A DNA stretch of 64,000 nt from Oxalobacter paeniformigenes (GTDB lineage Bacteria > Pseudomonadota > Gammaproteobacteria > Burkholderiales > Burkholderiaceae_D). The position numbers and the translations under genes were made by a program. Within the stretch, counting starts at the first letter, position 1; every line of letters starts with the position of its first letter. The stretch is from contig NZ_JAMKYL010000005.1 in assembly GCF_027158465.1 (NCBI RefSeq), forward strand, positions 62,001-126,000, read 5' to 3'. A model generated the notes under the pieces. The model was not told the origin of the DNA. It made no database searches and was given only the letters and a program-made list of their open reading frames with translations. Below are positions 44,115 through 52,872 of this stretch, piece by piece.

Positions 44115-45052
44115 CACCGCAAACGCACACGCGGATCGATCTTCTGATACAGCAAATCCGCGGCAAGATTGAAAAACATCGTCGCAATGGCGACATATAC
44201 CGTAATGGCCTTGATCACCGGAAAATCGCTCCGTTCCACAGCCAGAATGATTTCCCGACCGATACCGGGTATGGAAAAGAAGCGTTCGACCAGAAACGCG
44301 CCGATCAGCAACGACGGCAAATTCGACATCACGTAGGTAATGATCGGAATCGCCGCATTGCGCAATACGTGGACCCACAAAATCCTTTTCTCCGACACGC
44401 CTTTGGCACGCGCCGTCCTGACATAATCCTGCCCGATTTCATCGAGCATGAACGTCCGGTACAAACGAAGATTGGGTGCGATGCTGACTACCAGCAGAAT
44501 CAGTATCGGCAACGAAGCATACCGGAACAGGTTCTCCAGCCAGCCACCGCCCCATCCCTGCACAGGAAACCATCCCAGCTTGTATGCCAGCCAGTACTGG
44601 AAAACGATGATATAGACCAGAATGCTGACCGACATCCCGATAGTGCAAACGATCATGATCATGCGATCGGTCAGCGAACCGCGCACATAGGCGACCGCCA
44701 ACCCCAGTGCAATGGCCAGCCCCGTTTCCAGAATCGTCAGCGGGACCAGCAAAATCAGCGAAGGCCCGAGACGCGACAAAATGATACTGGAAACGGATTC
44801 ACCGGTACTCCAGCTGTTTCCGAAATCGAAACAGACTGTCTGTTTCAAAAATATCCAGAGCTGTACATACAGCGGCTCATCGATCCCCAGTTGCCTGCGA
44901 ATATTCGCGATCTGTTCGGGATTGGAAATTTTTCCGGCCAGCACATAGGCAGGATCCCCCCCGACCCAGTTGAAAAGCAGAAAAACCAGCAACAGCACTC
45001 CCAGAAGAGTCGGGATCATCTGCCAGAGACGACGGATCAGATAAGGCAACAT
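44114..45052 (-). CDS. yejB: Peptide ABC transporter permease, YejB type
   Basis: A 312-residue permease with an N-terminal membrane helix (LIRRLWQMIPTLLGVLLLVFLLFNWVGGDPA). The periplasmic PEQIANIRRQLGIDEPLY loop and the EAA motif near QDYVRTARAKGVSEKRILWVHVLRN follow. It pairs with YejE. There are 64 bases between its start and the peptidase stop upstream, so peptidase, yejB, yejE and yejF could be one transcript. Confidence 0.93.
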   Translation of the reverse strand: MLPYLIRRLWQMIPTLLGVLLLVFLLFNWVGGDPAYVLAGKISNPEQIANIRRQLGIDEPLYVQLWIFLKQTVCFDFGNSWSTGESVSSIILSRLGPSLILLVPLTILETGLAIALGLAVAYVRGSLTDRMIMIVCTIGMSVSILVYIIVFQYWLAYKLGWFPVQGWGGGWLENLFRYASLPILILLVVSIAPNLRLYRTFMLDEIGQDYVRTARAKGVSEKRILWVHVLRNAAIPIITYVMSNLPSLLIGAFLVERFFSIPGIGREIILAVERSDFPVIKAITVYVAIATMFFNLAADLLYQKIDPRVRLR

Positions 45053-45116
45053 AGTATGTGACGTTTCCTGTCGGGATACTCACCAGCATCGTGCCGGTCA
45101 CGACCGGCTCGATGCG

Positions 45117-47129
45117 CTATTTCGCCGGTTCAAGACCGCGAATGTCTTCATAAAACGCGGTACTGTCCGGCGAACGTCCCAGAAAATACCGGACCATCCG
45201 GTCGGCAGGCAATTCGCTTCCCCGTTCCAGAATCGCTTTCCGGTAAAACTTCCCGACCTGCGGATTCATCAGCTGGCCATTGAAGCGCGAGAGCATATCC
45301 AGCGCCAGCACTTTCGACCAGAGATAACCATAGTATCCCGCCGAATAACCACTGACGACATGTCCGAACTGCCCCGGAAACTGGGTACCCTGATCATAAC
45401 CCTGAAGCGTGTTCCCCTCCATTTCCACCCAGGTATCCATGACATCGACCGGCTTGTCGCCATATATCTTCATATCGTATTGCGCATACAATGTCTGTCG
45501 CGAATAGAAAATACCCTGTCCGAAACGCCGCGCTTCATTGAGCCGTCTCAGCATATCCCTGTCGATCTTCGGACAAGCATTGCCGCAATAGGTCGGCAAC
45601 AGGGACAAGGCTTCATAATCATGCGCCCATTCCTCGAACATCTGGGAAGGTGCCTCGACAAAATCCCGTTCCACACTGGTACCTGACTGTTCGACAAACC
45701 GTGTTTTCGACATCACGCCATGCAATACATGCCCGAATTCATGCAACAACGTTTCCAGCTCGTCCATATCCAGACCATACCGGTTGAAATTGGCGACCAG
45801 TACCGAAATGGGCAACCGGTTTTCCATCGTACTGGATCCCTGTACCGGAAAAGCCGCCGCATGACCATACTTGCCCTCACGCGGATAAATATCCAGATAA
45901 ATGCCACCGATCTGCTTGTCTGTCGTGGTATCGATCACGTCGTAATACAACACATCGGAATGCCAGACAGGAACATCGGCCTGTCTGAACTCGATCCCAT
46001 AAAGCTGACTGGCAAGCCCCATCGCCCATTCCATGGCCGCCTGGGTCGGGAAATACTGGCGCAATACGTTCTGGTCGATGTTATAACGCACCTGCTTGAC
46101 CTTTTGCAGCCAGTAGTTGGTATCCCAGCGTTTGATTTCGGCCTGATTCAGCGGAATCTGCCTTACAGCGGCCTTGAAGGCGCTCAGTTCGTCGAGCTCC
46201 TGTTTTTCCTGAGCCACCACGATTTTCCGGACATCCTCGAGGAACTTGTCCACCGCCACAGGTTTTTTCGCCATGCGCCGGCGCAATGCGAAATCGGCGA
46301 AACTGCGATAGCCCGAGAGCACCGCCATTTCGTGACGCAAATTGACCGCTTCCTGCAACAGCTTGAGATTGGCCGGTGTTCCCCGGTTGATGAAAGCGAA
46401 ACGGTACCGTTCACGCGCCTTGTCGTTTTCCGCATACTGCATGAACGGAATATATTCGGGATACGAAAACCCGAGGAGGAAATTGCCCTTCTCGTCGCGC
46501 GGCACCCTGTCGATATACTCCTTTGGCAATCCCTGCAACTCATACGGCGTAAAAGTCAGCCTTGTCCTGTTTTCACGGATATTCCTGTTGAATTCCTGAT
46601 CGATCTCCGCCAGTCTGGACAGAATCTGGCGCACCCGCTGGCGTTTTTCAGGCATCAGGGACACACCCGCATCCTCATAGGCGCTGACATTGTCCTGCCG
46701 CCATTTCCGTTCTTCATCATCATTGACTCGGACAATGCGCATATTCCGGTACAACTTCCCGTTCTGGTACAAATCCGTAATGAAACGCTGCACATCGATC
46801 GAACAGGCATCCGCATTTTGACGGACATCGGCGTCGGGCGACACCTGACTCAACAACGCCATGGGCCCCTGAAGATTTTCTATCCCGATCTGCAAATTGT
46901 TCCATCCCTTGCGAAAAGCATCCGCACCTTCTTCCGTTTCGACAGGAATGTTTTCCAGTTCGGAAACTTTCTGTTTCAATGTTTCCAGAGAAGCGGTGCA
47001 TTGCGTTCCGATCTCGCCTGCCTGAGGCAATGGCAACACCGGCCGCTCGTTAGACGCGACAGCCATCGCCGAAAAAGCCAGCGACAAGACACACACCAAG
47101 GATTTCAATACGGGTACTCGTTTGTTCAT
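45117..47129 (-). CDS. Secreted M3-family zinc oligopeptidase
   Basis: A 670-residue thimet/oligopeptidase A-like enzyme. The start carries a signal peptide (basic MNKRVPVLK, hydrophobic SLVCVLSLAFSAMAVAS), unusual for cytoplasmic OpdA/Dcp but fitting a periplasmic Dcp-like role. The zinc site is HEFGH (H463, E464, H467), and E492 in DFVEAPSQ is the likely third ligand. M3 enzymes cleave short peptides only. It lies between yejA and yejB on the same strand, which suggests it trims peptides in the periplasm for the Yej transporter. Confidence 0.92.
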   Translation of the reverse strand: MNKRVPVLKSLVCVLSLAFSAMAVASNERPVLPLPQAGEIGTQCTASLETLKQKVSELENIPVETEEGADAFRKGWNNLQIGIENLQGPMALLSQVSPDADVRQNADACSIDVQRFITDLYQNGKLYRNMRIVRVNDDEERKWRQDNVSAYEDAGVSLMPEKRQRVRQILSRLAEIDQEFNRNIRENRTRLTFTPYELQGLPKEYIDRVPRDEKGNFLLGFSYPEYIPFMQYAENDKARERYRFAFINRGTPANLKLLQEAVNLRHEMAVLSGYRSFADFALRRRMAKKPVAVDKFLEDVRKIVVAQEKQELDELSAFKAAVRQIPLNQAEIKRWDTNYWLQKVKQVRYNIDQNVLRQYFPTQAAMEWAMGLASQLYGIEFRQADVPVWHSDVLYYDVIDTTTDKQIGGIYLDIYPREGKYGHAAAFPVQGSSTMENRLPISVLVANFNRYGLDMDELETLLHEFGHVLHGVMSKTRFVEQSGTSVERDFVEAPSQMFEEWAHDYEALSLLPTYCGNACPKIDRDMLRRLNEARRFGQGIFYSRQTLYAQYDMKIYGDKPVDVMDTWVEMEGNTLQGYDQGTQFPGQFGHVVSGYSAGYYGYLWSKVLALDMLSRFNGQLMNPQVGKFYRKAILERGSELPADRMVRYFLGRSPDSTAFYEDIRGLEPAK

Positions 47130-47186
47130 AAATTCAGCATTTCATTCACATCGTTTCACCATGGACAACCTGCGCCGGCAACGCCC

Positions 47187-48974
47187 TTACCGCCTGCCGT
47201 TATCCATATCCATATAAACCCATTCATTATGCATGACGGGATGTTTCTTGTAACCGATCACATAAGGCTGTACCAGCATATTCCGGTAACGTGCATAGCC
47301 TATGCGCATCGGTGTATAAACCTCCAGAACCCTTGCCATTTTGTGATACAGCAAATCACGCCGCGCATCCTGCGGCAAGCCAGCCGACTCCTCATAAAGC
47401 CGGTCGTACAAGGGTATTTCCACACAGCCATGATTGCTCTGTCCGACATGCGGTCCATAAAAAAGCTGCATGAAATTGCTGCCATCCGGATAATCTGCGA
47501 TCCAGTTGCTGGTACGCATCATCAGGCGACACTGTTTTTCTGCCTTGAGCATATCCGGAAAAAGCCTTTTGTCGCTTTCCATTCTGATATGGAGCCGGTC
47601 AAAGGTTTTTTTCCACATTTCAAGCTGCTGCTGACCGGTCGAATCGGCCCTTGCCGAAAAAACGATCACCAGCGGCTTGCCATCAGGCTGCTGCCGCCAG
47701 CCATCATCACCGATACGATAACCGAAACGGTCCAGCAATGCATTGGCGACATCCGGTTCATACCGGATACTGCTCTTGTACGCCGGGTCATGTCCCGCAA
47801 TTCCGGGCGGCACCGGATATTCCAGCAACTGCGCCTGACCGTTCCAGATCACATCGATTTCTTCCTGAACATTATGGGCCATGGCAATCGCACGCCGCAA
47901 TGCGATTTTTTCTTTTGAAAGCCCGCCGACGACCGGATCGCGCATATTGAAATAATATTGTGTCAGTTCCGGTTCCACGATACGCGACAATCGGATACCA
48001 CGTGCCACCAGATCGGGCTTCAAACGACCGTTATCCAGCGCTTTCGGCGCAAGCGGTCCTTCCAGACTGAACAAATCGATCTCGCGATTCTGGAAAGCCA
48101 GCCAGCGCGACTGGTCTTCCGGAATAACGTCGATCACCACACGACCGATTTGCGGCATCCGCTTGCCCTGCATATCCGCAACGATTTTCCTGTCGTCCGG
48201 ATCGGCCGAGGCCTCGAACTGCCAGATAAATCCCCGGTAATCCGGATTGGCATCCAGGACGATTTTCGAGCCTCGCTGCCATTGCACCAGTCTGTAAGGC
48301 CCCGTTCCGACAGGATTTGCCATGATCTGCCCGCCATCGCCCGAATATTTCTCCACCACTTCCCGGGCCACTGCTCCGGTCGGAAAATGCGCCAGAATAT
48401 GGGTCAGATTGTAATCGGGTCTGTTCAAATGAATCCGGAACGTATAGCGGTCAACCCGTTCCATTCCTGAAACCGTACGGGCATAATCGAAACGCCCCGT
48501 TTTCGCCGCCCTCGCGGCGACATCATCCAGGCCGGCGATCTTGCCTTCCAGCAACCAGCTCCATGCCGAACGGACACGTGGATCACGCAATCTCTTGAGC
48601 GAATAAATATAATCGTCAGCCGTCAATTCCCGTTTTTTTCCGCCGAAAGCCGGATCGTCCGCGAAATAAATCCCTTTTTTCAGGGTAATGGTATAGGTTT
48701 TGCCGTCACGACTGATCTGAGGCATCGTGCTTGCCGTCAGCGGAACCAGTTTCACCGGACGCGCCAGATAATCATAGGTATAAAGCGTTTCATAAATCGA
48801 GCTGATGACCTGCGCGGAATACAGATCATGCGCGACAGCCGGATCGAAACCGGTTTCGGCAGCGGTAAAAACATAATGCAATACCTTGTCCGGATCCGCA
48901 GCATGCACCACACTCAGGCACATACCGATCCAGGCGGCCAACAACAGACGAACCATTTTGACAAGACATTGCAT
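47187..48974 (-). CDS. yejA: Periplasmic peptide-binding protein, YejA type
   Basis: A 595-residue solute-binding protein of family 5 (peptide/nickel class). A signal peptide (VRLLLAAWIGMCLSVVHA) precedes the mature DPDKVLHYVFTAAETGFDPA. Family stretches include RDGKTYTITLKKGIYFADD, NPVGTGPYRLVQWQRGS and IADYPDGSNFMQLFYGP. The last resembles the ligand-domain signature of peptide-binding proteins. There is no lipobox Cys, so it is soluble in the periplasm. It is the first gene of the peptide uptake cluster. Confidence 0.92.
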   Translation of the reverse strand: MQCLVKMVRLLLAAWIGMCLSVVHAADPDKVLHYVFTAAETGFDPAVAHDLYSAQVISSIYETLYTYDYLARPVKLVPLTASTMPQISRDGKTYTITLKKGIYFADDPAFGGKKRELTADDYIYSLKRLRDPRVRSAWSWLLEGKIAGLDDVAARAAKTGRFDYARTVSGMERVDRYTFRIHLNRPDYNLTHILAHFPTGAVAREVVEKYSGDGGQIMANPVGTGPYRLVQWQRGSKIVLDANPDYRGFIWQFEASADPDDRKIVADMQGKRMPQIGRVVIDVIPEDQSRWLAFQNREIDLFSLEGPLAPKALDNGRLKPDLVARGIRLSRIVEPELTQYYFNMRDPVVGGLSKEKIALRRAIAMAHNVQEEIDVIWNGQAQLLEYPVPPGIAGHDPAYKSSIRYEPDVANALLDRFGYRIGDDGWRQQPDGKPLVIVFSARADSTGQQQLEMWKKTFDRLHIRMESDKRLFPDMLKAEKQCRLMMRTSNWIADYPDGSNFMQLFYGPHVGQSNHGCVEIPLYDRLYEESAGLPQDARRDLLYHKMARVLEVYTPMRIGYARYRNMLVQPYVIGYKKHPVMHNEWVYMDMDNGRR

Positions 48975-49219
48975 GCGAAACCTGACAGGAAAAGCCGGAC
49001 CCCTGCCGCAACGGCACTTCGGTATCCGGCAGGAAACCGAAAAAAGTTATTCTGTCACCAAATCCGGTCACTTGCCACGTAAACTTTGACCAAAAGAAGC
49101 GTATAGTAAAAACACCGTACCGCCGCCTGCAAATGTTTTGTAATTTTTTGCAACAAAATGGCGAACCGTTACTTTTTTCAGTAATATTTTTTGATGTCAT
49201 CAATTCGCAAGGAAATCCC

Positions 49220-49999
49220 ATGATCAAAAAGGCTCTGGTTTTAAGCGCCGTATCGCTTTCCCTCATGTCCACCGCTGCGTTGGCCCAGAATCTGGCTGTC
49301 GTCAATGGCAAACCGATTCCGTCCTCCTATTCCGACGCGCTGGTCAAGGAACTGGTCAGCTATGGTGAAAAAGACACCCCACAGTTAAGACAGGACGTCA
49401 AAAACAAGCTGGTTTTGCGAGAAGTCCTTGTACAGGAAGCCGAAAAACAAAATATCGCCTCGACCGACGAAGTCAAGAAACAGCTGGAATTCGCAAGACG
49501 CAGCATCCTGATCGATGCCTTGCGCGCGAATTACCTGAAGAAGAATCCCGTATCTGACAAGGAAGTCAAGGCGGAATACGACCGTGTCGCTTCCCAGCAA
49601 AACGGCAAGCAGTACCACGTCAAGCATATTCTGGTAAAAACGGAAGCTGAAGCGCAAAACATCATCAACCAGCTCAACAAAGGCGCCAACTTCGAAAAAC
49701 TGGCCAAGGAAAAATCCATTGACCAGAGCTCTGCCGTCAATGGCGGCGATCTGAACTGGGCCTCACCATCCAACTATATCAAGCCTTTCTCTGATGCCAT
49801 GGTTGCGCTGCCTAAAGGACAGACTTCCAAGACCCCGGTCAAAACCCAGTTTGGCTACCATATCCTCAAGGTAGTCGATGTACGCAAGGCAACCATGCCG
49901 ACGCTCAATCAGGTCAAGCCGAAAATCAAGGCTGCCCTGGAAGAAAAGAAATGGCAGGAATATGAAATGGGTCTCATGAAACAGGCAAAAGTCGAATAA
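49220..49999 (+). CDS. Periplasmic peptidyl-prolyl isomerase (parvulin type)
   Basis: A 259-residue PpiC/SurA-like foldase. A signal peptide (MIKKALVLSAVSLSLMSTAALAQ) is followed by an N-terminal helical segment. The parvulin domain lies at about 130-225 (KQYHVKHILVKTEAEAQ, FGYHILKVVDVR). It is similar to the short PrsA/CBF2-type proteins of betaproteobacteria. The ATG is preceded by AAGGA; the frame extends upstream in AT-rich sequence. It is divergent from yejA, with a 245-base gap in which I found no convincing promoter. A terminator follows. Confidence 0.92.
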   Translation: MIKKALVLSAVSLSLMSTAALAQNLAVVNGKPIPSSYSDALVKELVSYGEKDTPQLRQDVKNKLVLREVLVQEAEKQNIASTDEVKKQLEFARRSILIDALRANYLKKNPVSDKEVKAEYDRVASQQNGKQYHVKHILVKTEAEAQNIINQLNKGANFEKLAKEKSIDQSSAVNGGDLNWASPSNYIKPFSDAMVALPKGQTSKTPVKTQFGYHILKVVDVRKATMPTLNQVKPKIKAALEEKKWQEYEMGLMKQAKVE

Positions 50000-50013
50000 G
50001 CCTTCCACACAAC

Positions 50014-50045
50014 AAAAAGCCGGTTCGCATGAACCGGCTTTTTTA
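50014..50045. terminator. Bidirectional terminator after the PpiC-type gene
   Basis: Arms 50014-50026 and 50031-50043 (AAAAAGCCGGTTC with GAACCGGCTTTTT) form a 13-base stem with a GCAT loop and a T-run. The complementary A-run makes it usable for the convergent nudB. Confidence 0.93.
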
Positions 50046-50055
50046 TATAACGCAT

Positions 50056-50550
50056 TCAGCCATGACACCCTGAACGATCCGGCAGCTGCAAAATGGCATC
50101 ACGATTCGTATAGGAAAAACATTTCGCCGCTGCTTCCCGATAAGGAAGCCAGACCGCATTCAGATGTTCTTTCGGTGCCAGAACCACCGGAAATTTCTCA
50201 GGCACCAAAAGCCCGTAAACATGTTCCGTATTTTCCGTCACGCCGGGCGCAAAACGGTGACGCCAGACCGAAAAGATTTCAAAGACATTCTCCGTTTTCC
50301 AGTCACACAGGCAATCGAAAGACACTTCATGACGTTCCGGATGAGGTTCTGTCGTGACGATCCGTATCCCCGTTTCCTCGAATACCTCGCGCACGGCTGT
50401 CTGCTCAAGCGGCTCAGAAAGCGAATCACGCGACCCGGTCACCGATTGCCAGAACCCCGGGCGATCGGCACGTTCGATCAGCAAAACATCCAGTTCTTTC
50501 GTGTAAATCACGACCAGAACCGACTGCGGAATCTTGTATGTCACATTCAC
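50056..50550 (-). CDS. nudB: Dihydroneopterin triphosphate diphosphatase
   Basis: A 164-residue Nudix hydrolase of the NudB type, which removes pyrophosphate from dihydroneopterin triphosphate in folate synthesis. FWQSVTGSRDSL leads into the Nudix box, ending REVFEETGI; one extra residue lies between the Gly and Glu of the box compared with E. coli. RHRFAPGVTENTEH matches the NudB signature. Start is GTG 50550 (alternative GTG 50544). It follows the T-run of the aspS terminator with no ribosome site, so expression may rely on readthrough or a leaderless message. Confidence 0.85.
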   Translation of the reverse strand: MNVTYKIPQSVLVVIYTKELDVLLIERADRPGFWQSVTGSRDSLSEPLEQTAVREVFEETGIRIVTTEPHPERHEVSFDCLCDWKTENVFEIFSVWRHRFAPGVTENTEHVYGLLVPEKFPVVLAPKEHLNAVWLPYREAAAKCFSYTNRDAILQLPDRSGCHG

Positions 50551-50580
50551 AATAAAAACAAGGGAGCATCTCGCTCCCTT
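50551..50580 (-). terminator. Intrinsic terminator between aspS and nudB
   Basis: Arms 50560-50567 and 50573-50580 (AAGGGAGC with GCTCCCTT) form an 8-base stem with a 5-base loop. On the minus strand it is followed by GTTTTTATT, ending at the nudB start codon. It lies six bases past the aspS stop. Confidence 0.8.
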
Positions 50581-50585
50581 TCCTT

Positions 50586-52406
50586 TCAAGAGGCAGGTTG
50601 TGTCGTTTCGATCTTTCTCAGACGGATATGCAATTCCTGCAACTGTTTTTCGCTGACCGCCGATGGCGCCTGCGTCAGCAGACACTGCGCACGCTGCGTC
50701 TTCGGGAACGCGATCACATCGCGGATGGAATCCGAACGGGTCATCAGGGTCACCAGACGATCCAGTCCGAAAGCCAGGCCACCGTGCGGCGGGGCACCAT
50801 ACTGCAAGGCATCGAGCAGGAAGCCGAATTTTTCCTTGGCTTCGGCAGGTCCGATCTTCAACGCACCGAATACCTTGCTCTGTACATCTTCCTTGTGGAT
50901 ACGGATCGAGCCACCGCCCAGTTCCCAACCGTTCAATACCATATCGTATGCCTTGGCACGGCAACGTCCCGGATCGCTTTCCAGGAAATCTTCATGGCCG
51001 TCCTTCGGAGAAGTAAACGGATGATGGCAAGCAACCCAGCGATTTTCACCTTCATCATATTCAAACATCGGGAAATCGATCACCCACAACGGTTTCCAGG
51101 TATCTTCAAACAGACCGTGAGCCTGACCGAAATCGGAATAACCGATCTTGTTTCTCAATGCGCCCAATGCATCGTTGACGATCCGTGCCTTGTCCGCGCC
51201 AAAGAAAATCAGGTCGCCGTTCTTCGCACCCGTACGTTCCAGAATCTGTTTGATCGCTTCATCCGTCAGGTTCTTCACGATCGGCGACTGCAAACCGGCT
51301 GCGCCCTTGCTGATATCGTTGACACGGATATAGGCAAGTCCCTTGGCACCATAAATACCGACGAACTGCGTATAGGCATCGATTTCCGAACGCGGCATGC
51401 CGGACCCTTCAGCCGAACCACCCGGAACCAGCAATGCCGCCACACGGCCACCCGGCATATTCGCCGCATTGCTGAACACCTTGAACGGAACGTCCTTCAT
51501 GACATCCGTCAGTTCAGTAAATTCCATCTTCACGCGCAAATCCGGCTTGTCGGAACCGTATTTCGACATCGCCATTTCATACGTCATGACCGGGAAAGGA
51601 TTCGGCAATTCCGTACCCAGCGTCGTGGCGAAAATATGGCGAATCATGTTTTCGAAGAGATCACGGATTTCCTGTTCTTCCACAAAAGACATTTCGCAAT
51701 CGATCTGCGTGAATTCAGGCTGGCGATCCGCCCTCAGATCCTCATCACGGAAACATTTCGTGATCTGGTAATAACGATCGAACCCGGCGACCATCAACAA
51801 CTGCTTGAAAAGCTGTGGCGACTGCGGCAATGCGAAAAATTCCCCCGGATTGACGCGTGAAGGGACAAGGTAATCGCGCGCACCTTCCGGCGTCGATTTG
51901 GTCAACATCGGCGTTTCGATATCGATGAAACCGTTTTCATCCAGATAACGACGGACCCCCATGGCGACCTTGTAACGCAAACGCAAATTGTTCTGCATCT
52001 GCGGACGACGCAAATCAAGCACCCTGTGAGTCAGGCGCGTCGTTTCGGAAAGATGTTCATCGTCCAGCTGGAACGGAGGCGTAACCGAAGGATTGAGCAC
52101 TTCCAGTTTTTCGCAGAACACCTCGATTTTGCCCGATGCCAGGTTGTCGTTGGCCGTACCGGCCGGACGTTCACGCACCGTACCGGTCACCTGAAGGCAA
52201 TATTCGTTCCGGATCGATTCGGCCACTTTGAACACTTCCGGACGATCCGGATCGCAAACGACCTGAACCAGTCCTTCACGATCCCGCATATCGATAAATA
52301 TGATGCCGCCATGATCGCGACGCCGGTGTACCCAGCCGCACAAGGTTACAGTCTGACCGAGCAATGCTTCGGTGGTAAGGCCACAATAATTCGTTCGCAT
52401 GGACAT
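50586..52406 (-). CDS. aspS: Aspartyl-tRNA synthetase
   Basis: A 606-residue class II synthetase. The N-terminal OB fold (VTLCGWVHRRRDHGGIIFIDMRDREGLVQ) is followed by the catalytic core with FLQ-type motif 2 (YQITKCFRDEDLRADRQPEFTQID) and motif 3 (GLAFGLDRLVTLM). The bacterial GAD insert lies between. Length matches the bacterial type (E. coli 590). In betaproteobacteria this enzyme is often the nondiscriminating type; I cannot tell here. It follows fmdB by 132 bases. Confidence 0.97.
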   Translation of the reverse strand: MSMRTNYCGLTTEALLGQTVTLCGWVHRRRDHGGIIFIDMRDREGLVQVVCDPDRPEVFKVAESIRNEYCLQVTGTVRERPAGTANDNLASGKIEVFCEKLEVLNPSVTPPFQLDDEHLSETTRLTHRVLDLRRPQMQNNLRLRYKVAMGVRRYLDENGFIDIETPMLTKSTPEGARDYLVPSRVNPGEFFALPQSPQLFKQLLMVAGFDRYYQITKCFRDEDLRADRQPEFTQIDCEMSFVEEQEIRDLFENMIRHIFATTLGTELPNPFPVMTYEMAMSKYGSDKPDLRVKMEFTELTDVMKDVPFKVFSNAANMPGGRVAALLVPGGSAEGSGMPRSEIDAYTQFVGIYGAKGLAYIRVNDISKGAAGLQSPIVKNLTDEAIKQILERTGAKNGDLIFFGADKARIVNDALGALRNKIGYSDFGQAHGLFEDTWKPLWVIDFPMFEYDEGENRWVACHHPFTSPKDGHEDFLESDPGRCRAKAYDMVLNGWELGGGSIRIHKEDVQSKVFGALKIGPAEAKEKFGFLLDALQYGAPPHGGLAFGLDRLVTLMTRSDSIRDVIAFPKTQRAQCLLTQAPSAVSEKQLQELHIRLRKIETTQPAS

Positions 52407-52538
52407 AACTATCTACTTTTTATCTATTGATCTGTAAAGGTTCGTGATCTGTCGAAATTCCCATTCACACCATAATGCCGGCAAGCCGCCGAAACACCGA
52501 CATCGAAAAACAGGTCTGACCACGCAGACCTGTTCATA

Positions 52539-52802
52539 TCAACCGCATGTGCCGGTATCCGGATTGCTCATCGGGCAACAGCTGCACGCCGAACCACCCG
52601 CATGAGCATGACCGCCATGGTCATTCTTGAAATCGGTTTCATACCAGCCTGTTCCTTTCAGCTGGAAAGCGGCAGCCGTCAGCTGTTTCCTGAAACTTTC
52701 TTTACCGCAGGAAGGGCAAACCGTCAGTGGTTTGTCAGACAATTTTTGCAAAACATCCTTGGAAAAACCGCATTCTTCACAACGATAAGCATAAATTGGC
52801 AT
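52539..52802 (-). CDS. FmdB-family zinc-ribbon protein
   Basis: An 87-residue protein with an N-terminal zinc ribbon (MPIYAYRCEECG, then CPSCG; cysteines 8, 11, 29 and 32). A Gly/His/Cys-rich tail follows (HGGHAHAGG, CSCC and a final C). The ribbon is the FmdB regulatory domain. The tail may bind additional metal. GGAG lies six bases before the ATG; the frame extends 20 codons further. It precedes aspS, as in many betaproteobacteria. Function is unknown. Confidence 0.88.
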   Translation of the reverse strand: MPIYAYRCEECGFSKDVLQKLSDKPLTVCPSCGKESFRKQLTAAAFQLKGTGWYETDFKNDHGGHAHAGGSACSCCPMSNPDTGTCG

Positions 52803-52872
52803 TTTCAACTCCAAAAAATCCCGTAAGCACGAGATTATAGTTCTTTTCAACAATAAATACACGAAATCAGGC

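Noticed and set aside
49040..49219. A promoter for the PpiC-type gene from TTGACC near 49085 and TATAGT
   Set aside because: The spacing is 10 bases, too short for sigma70.
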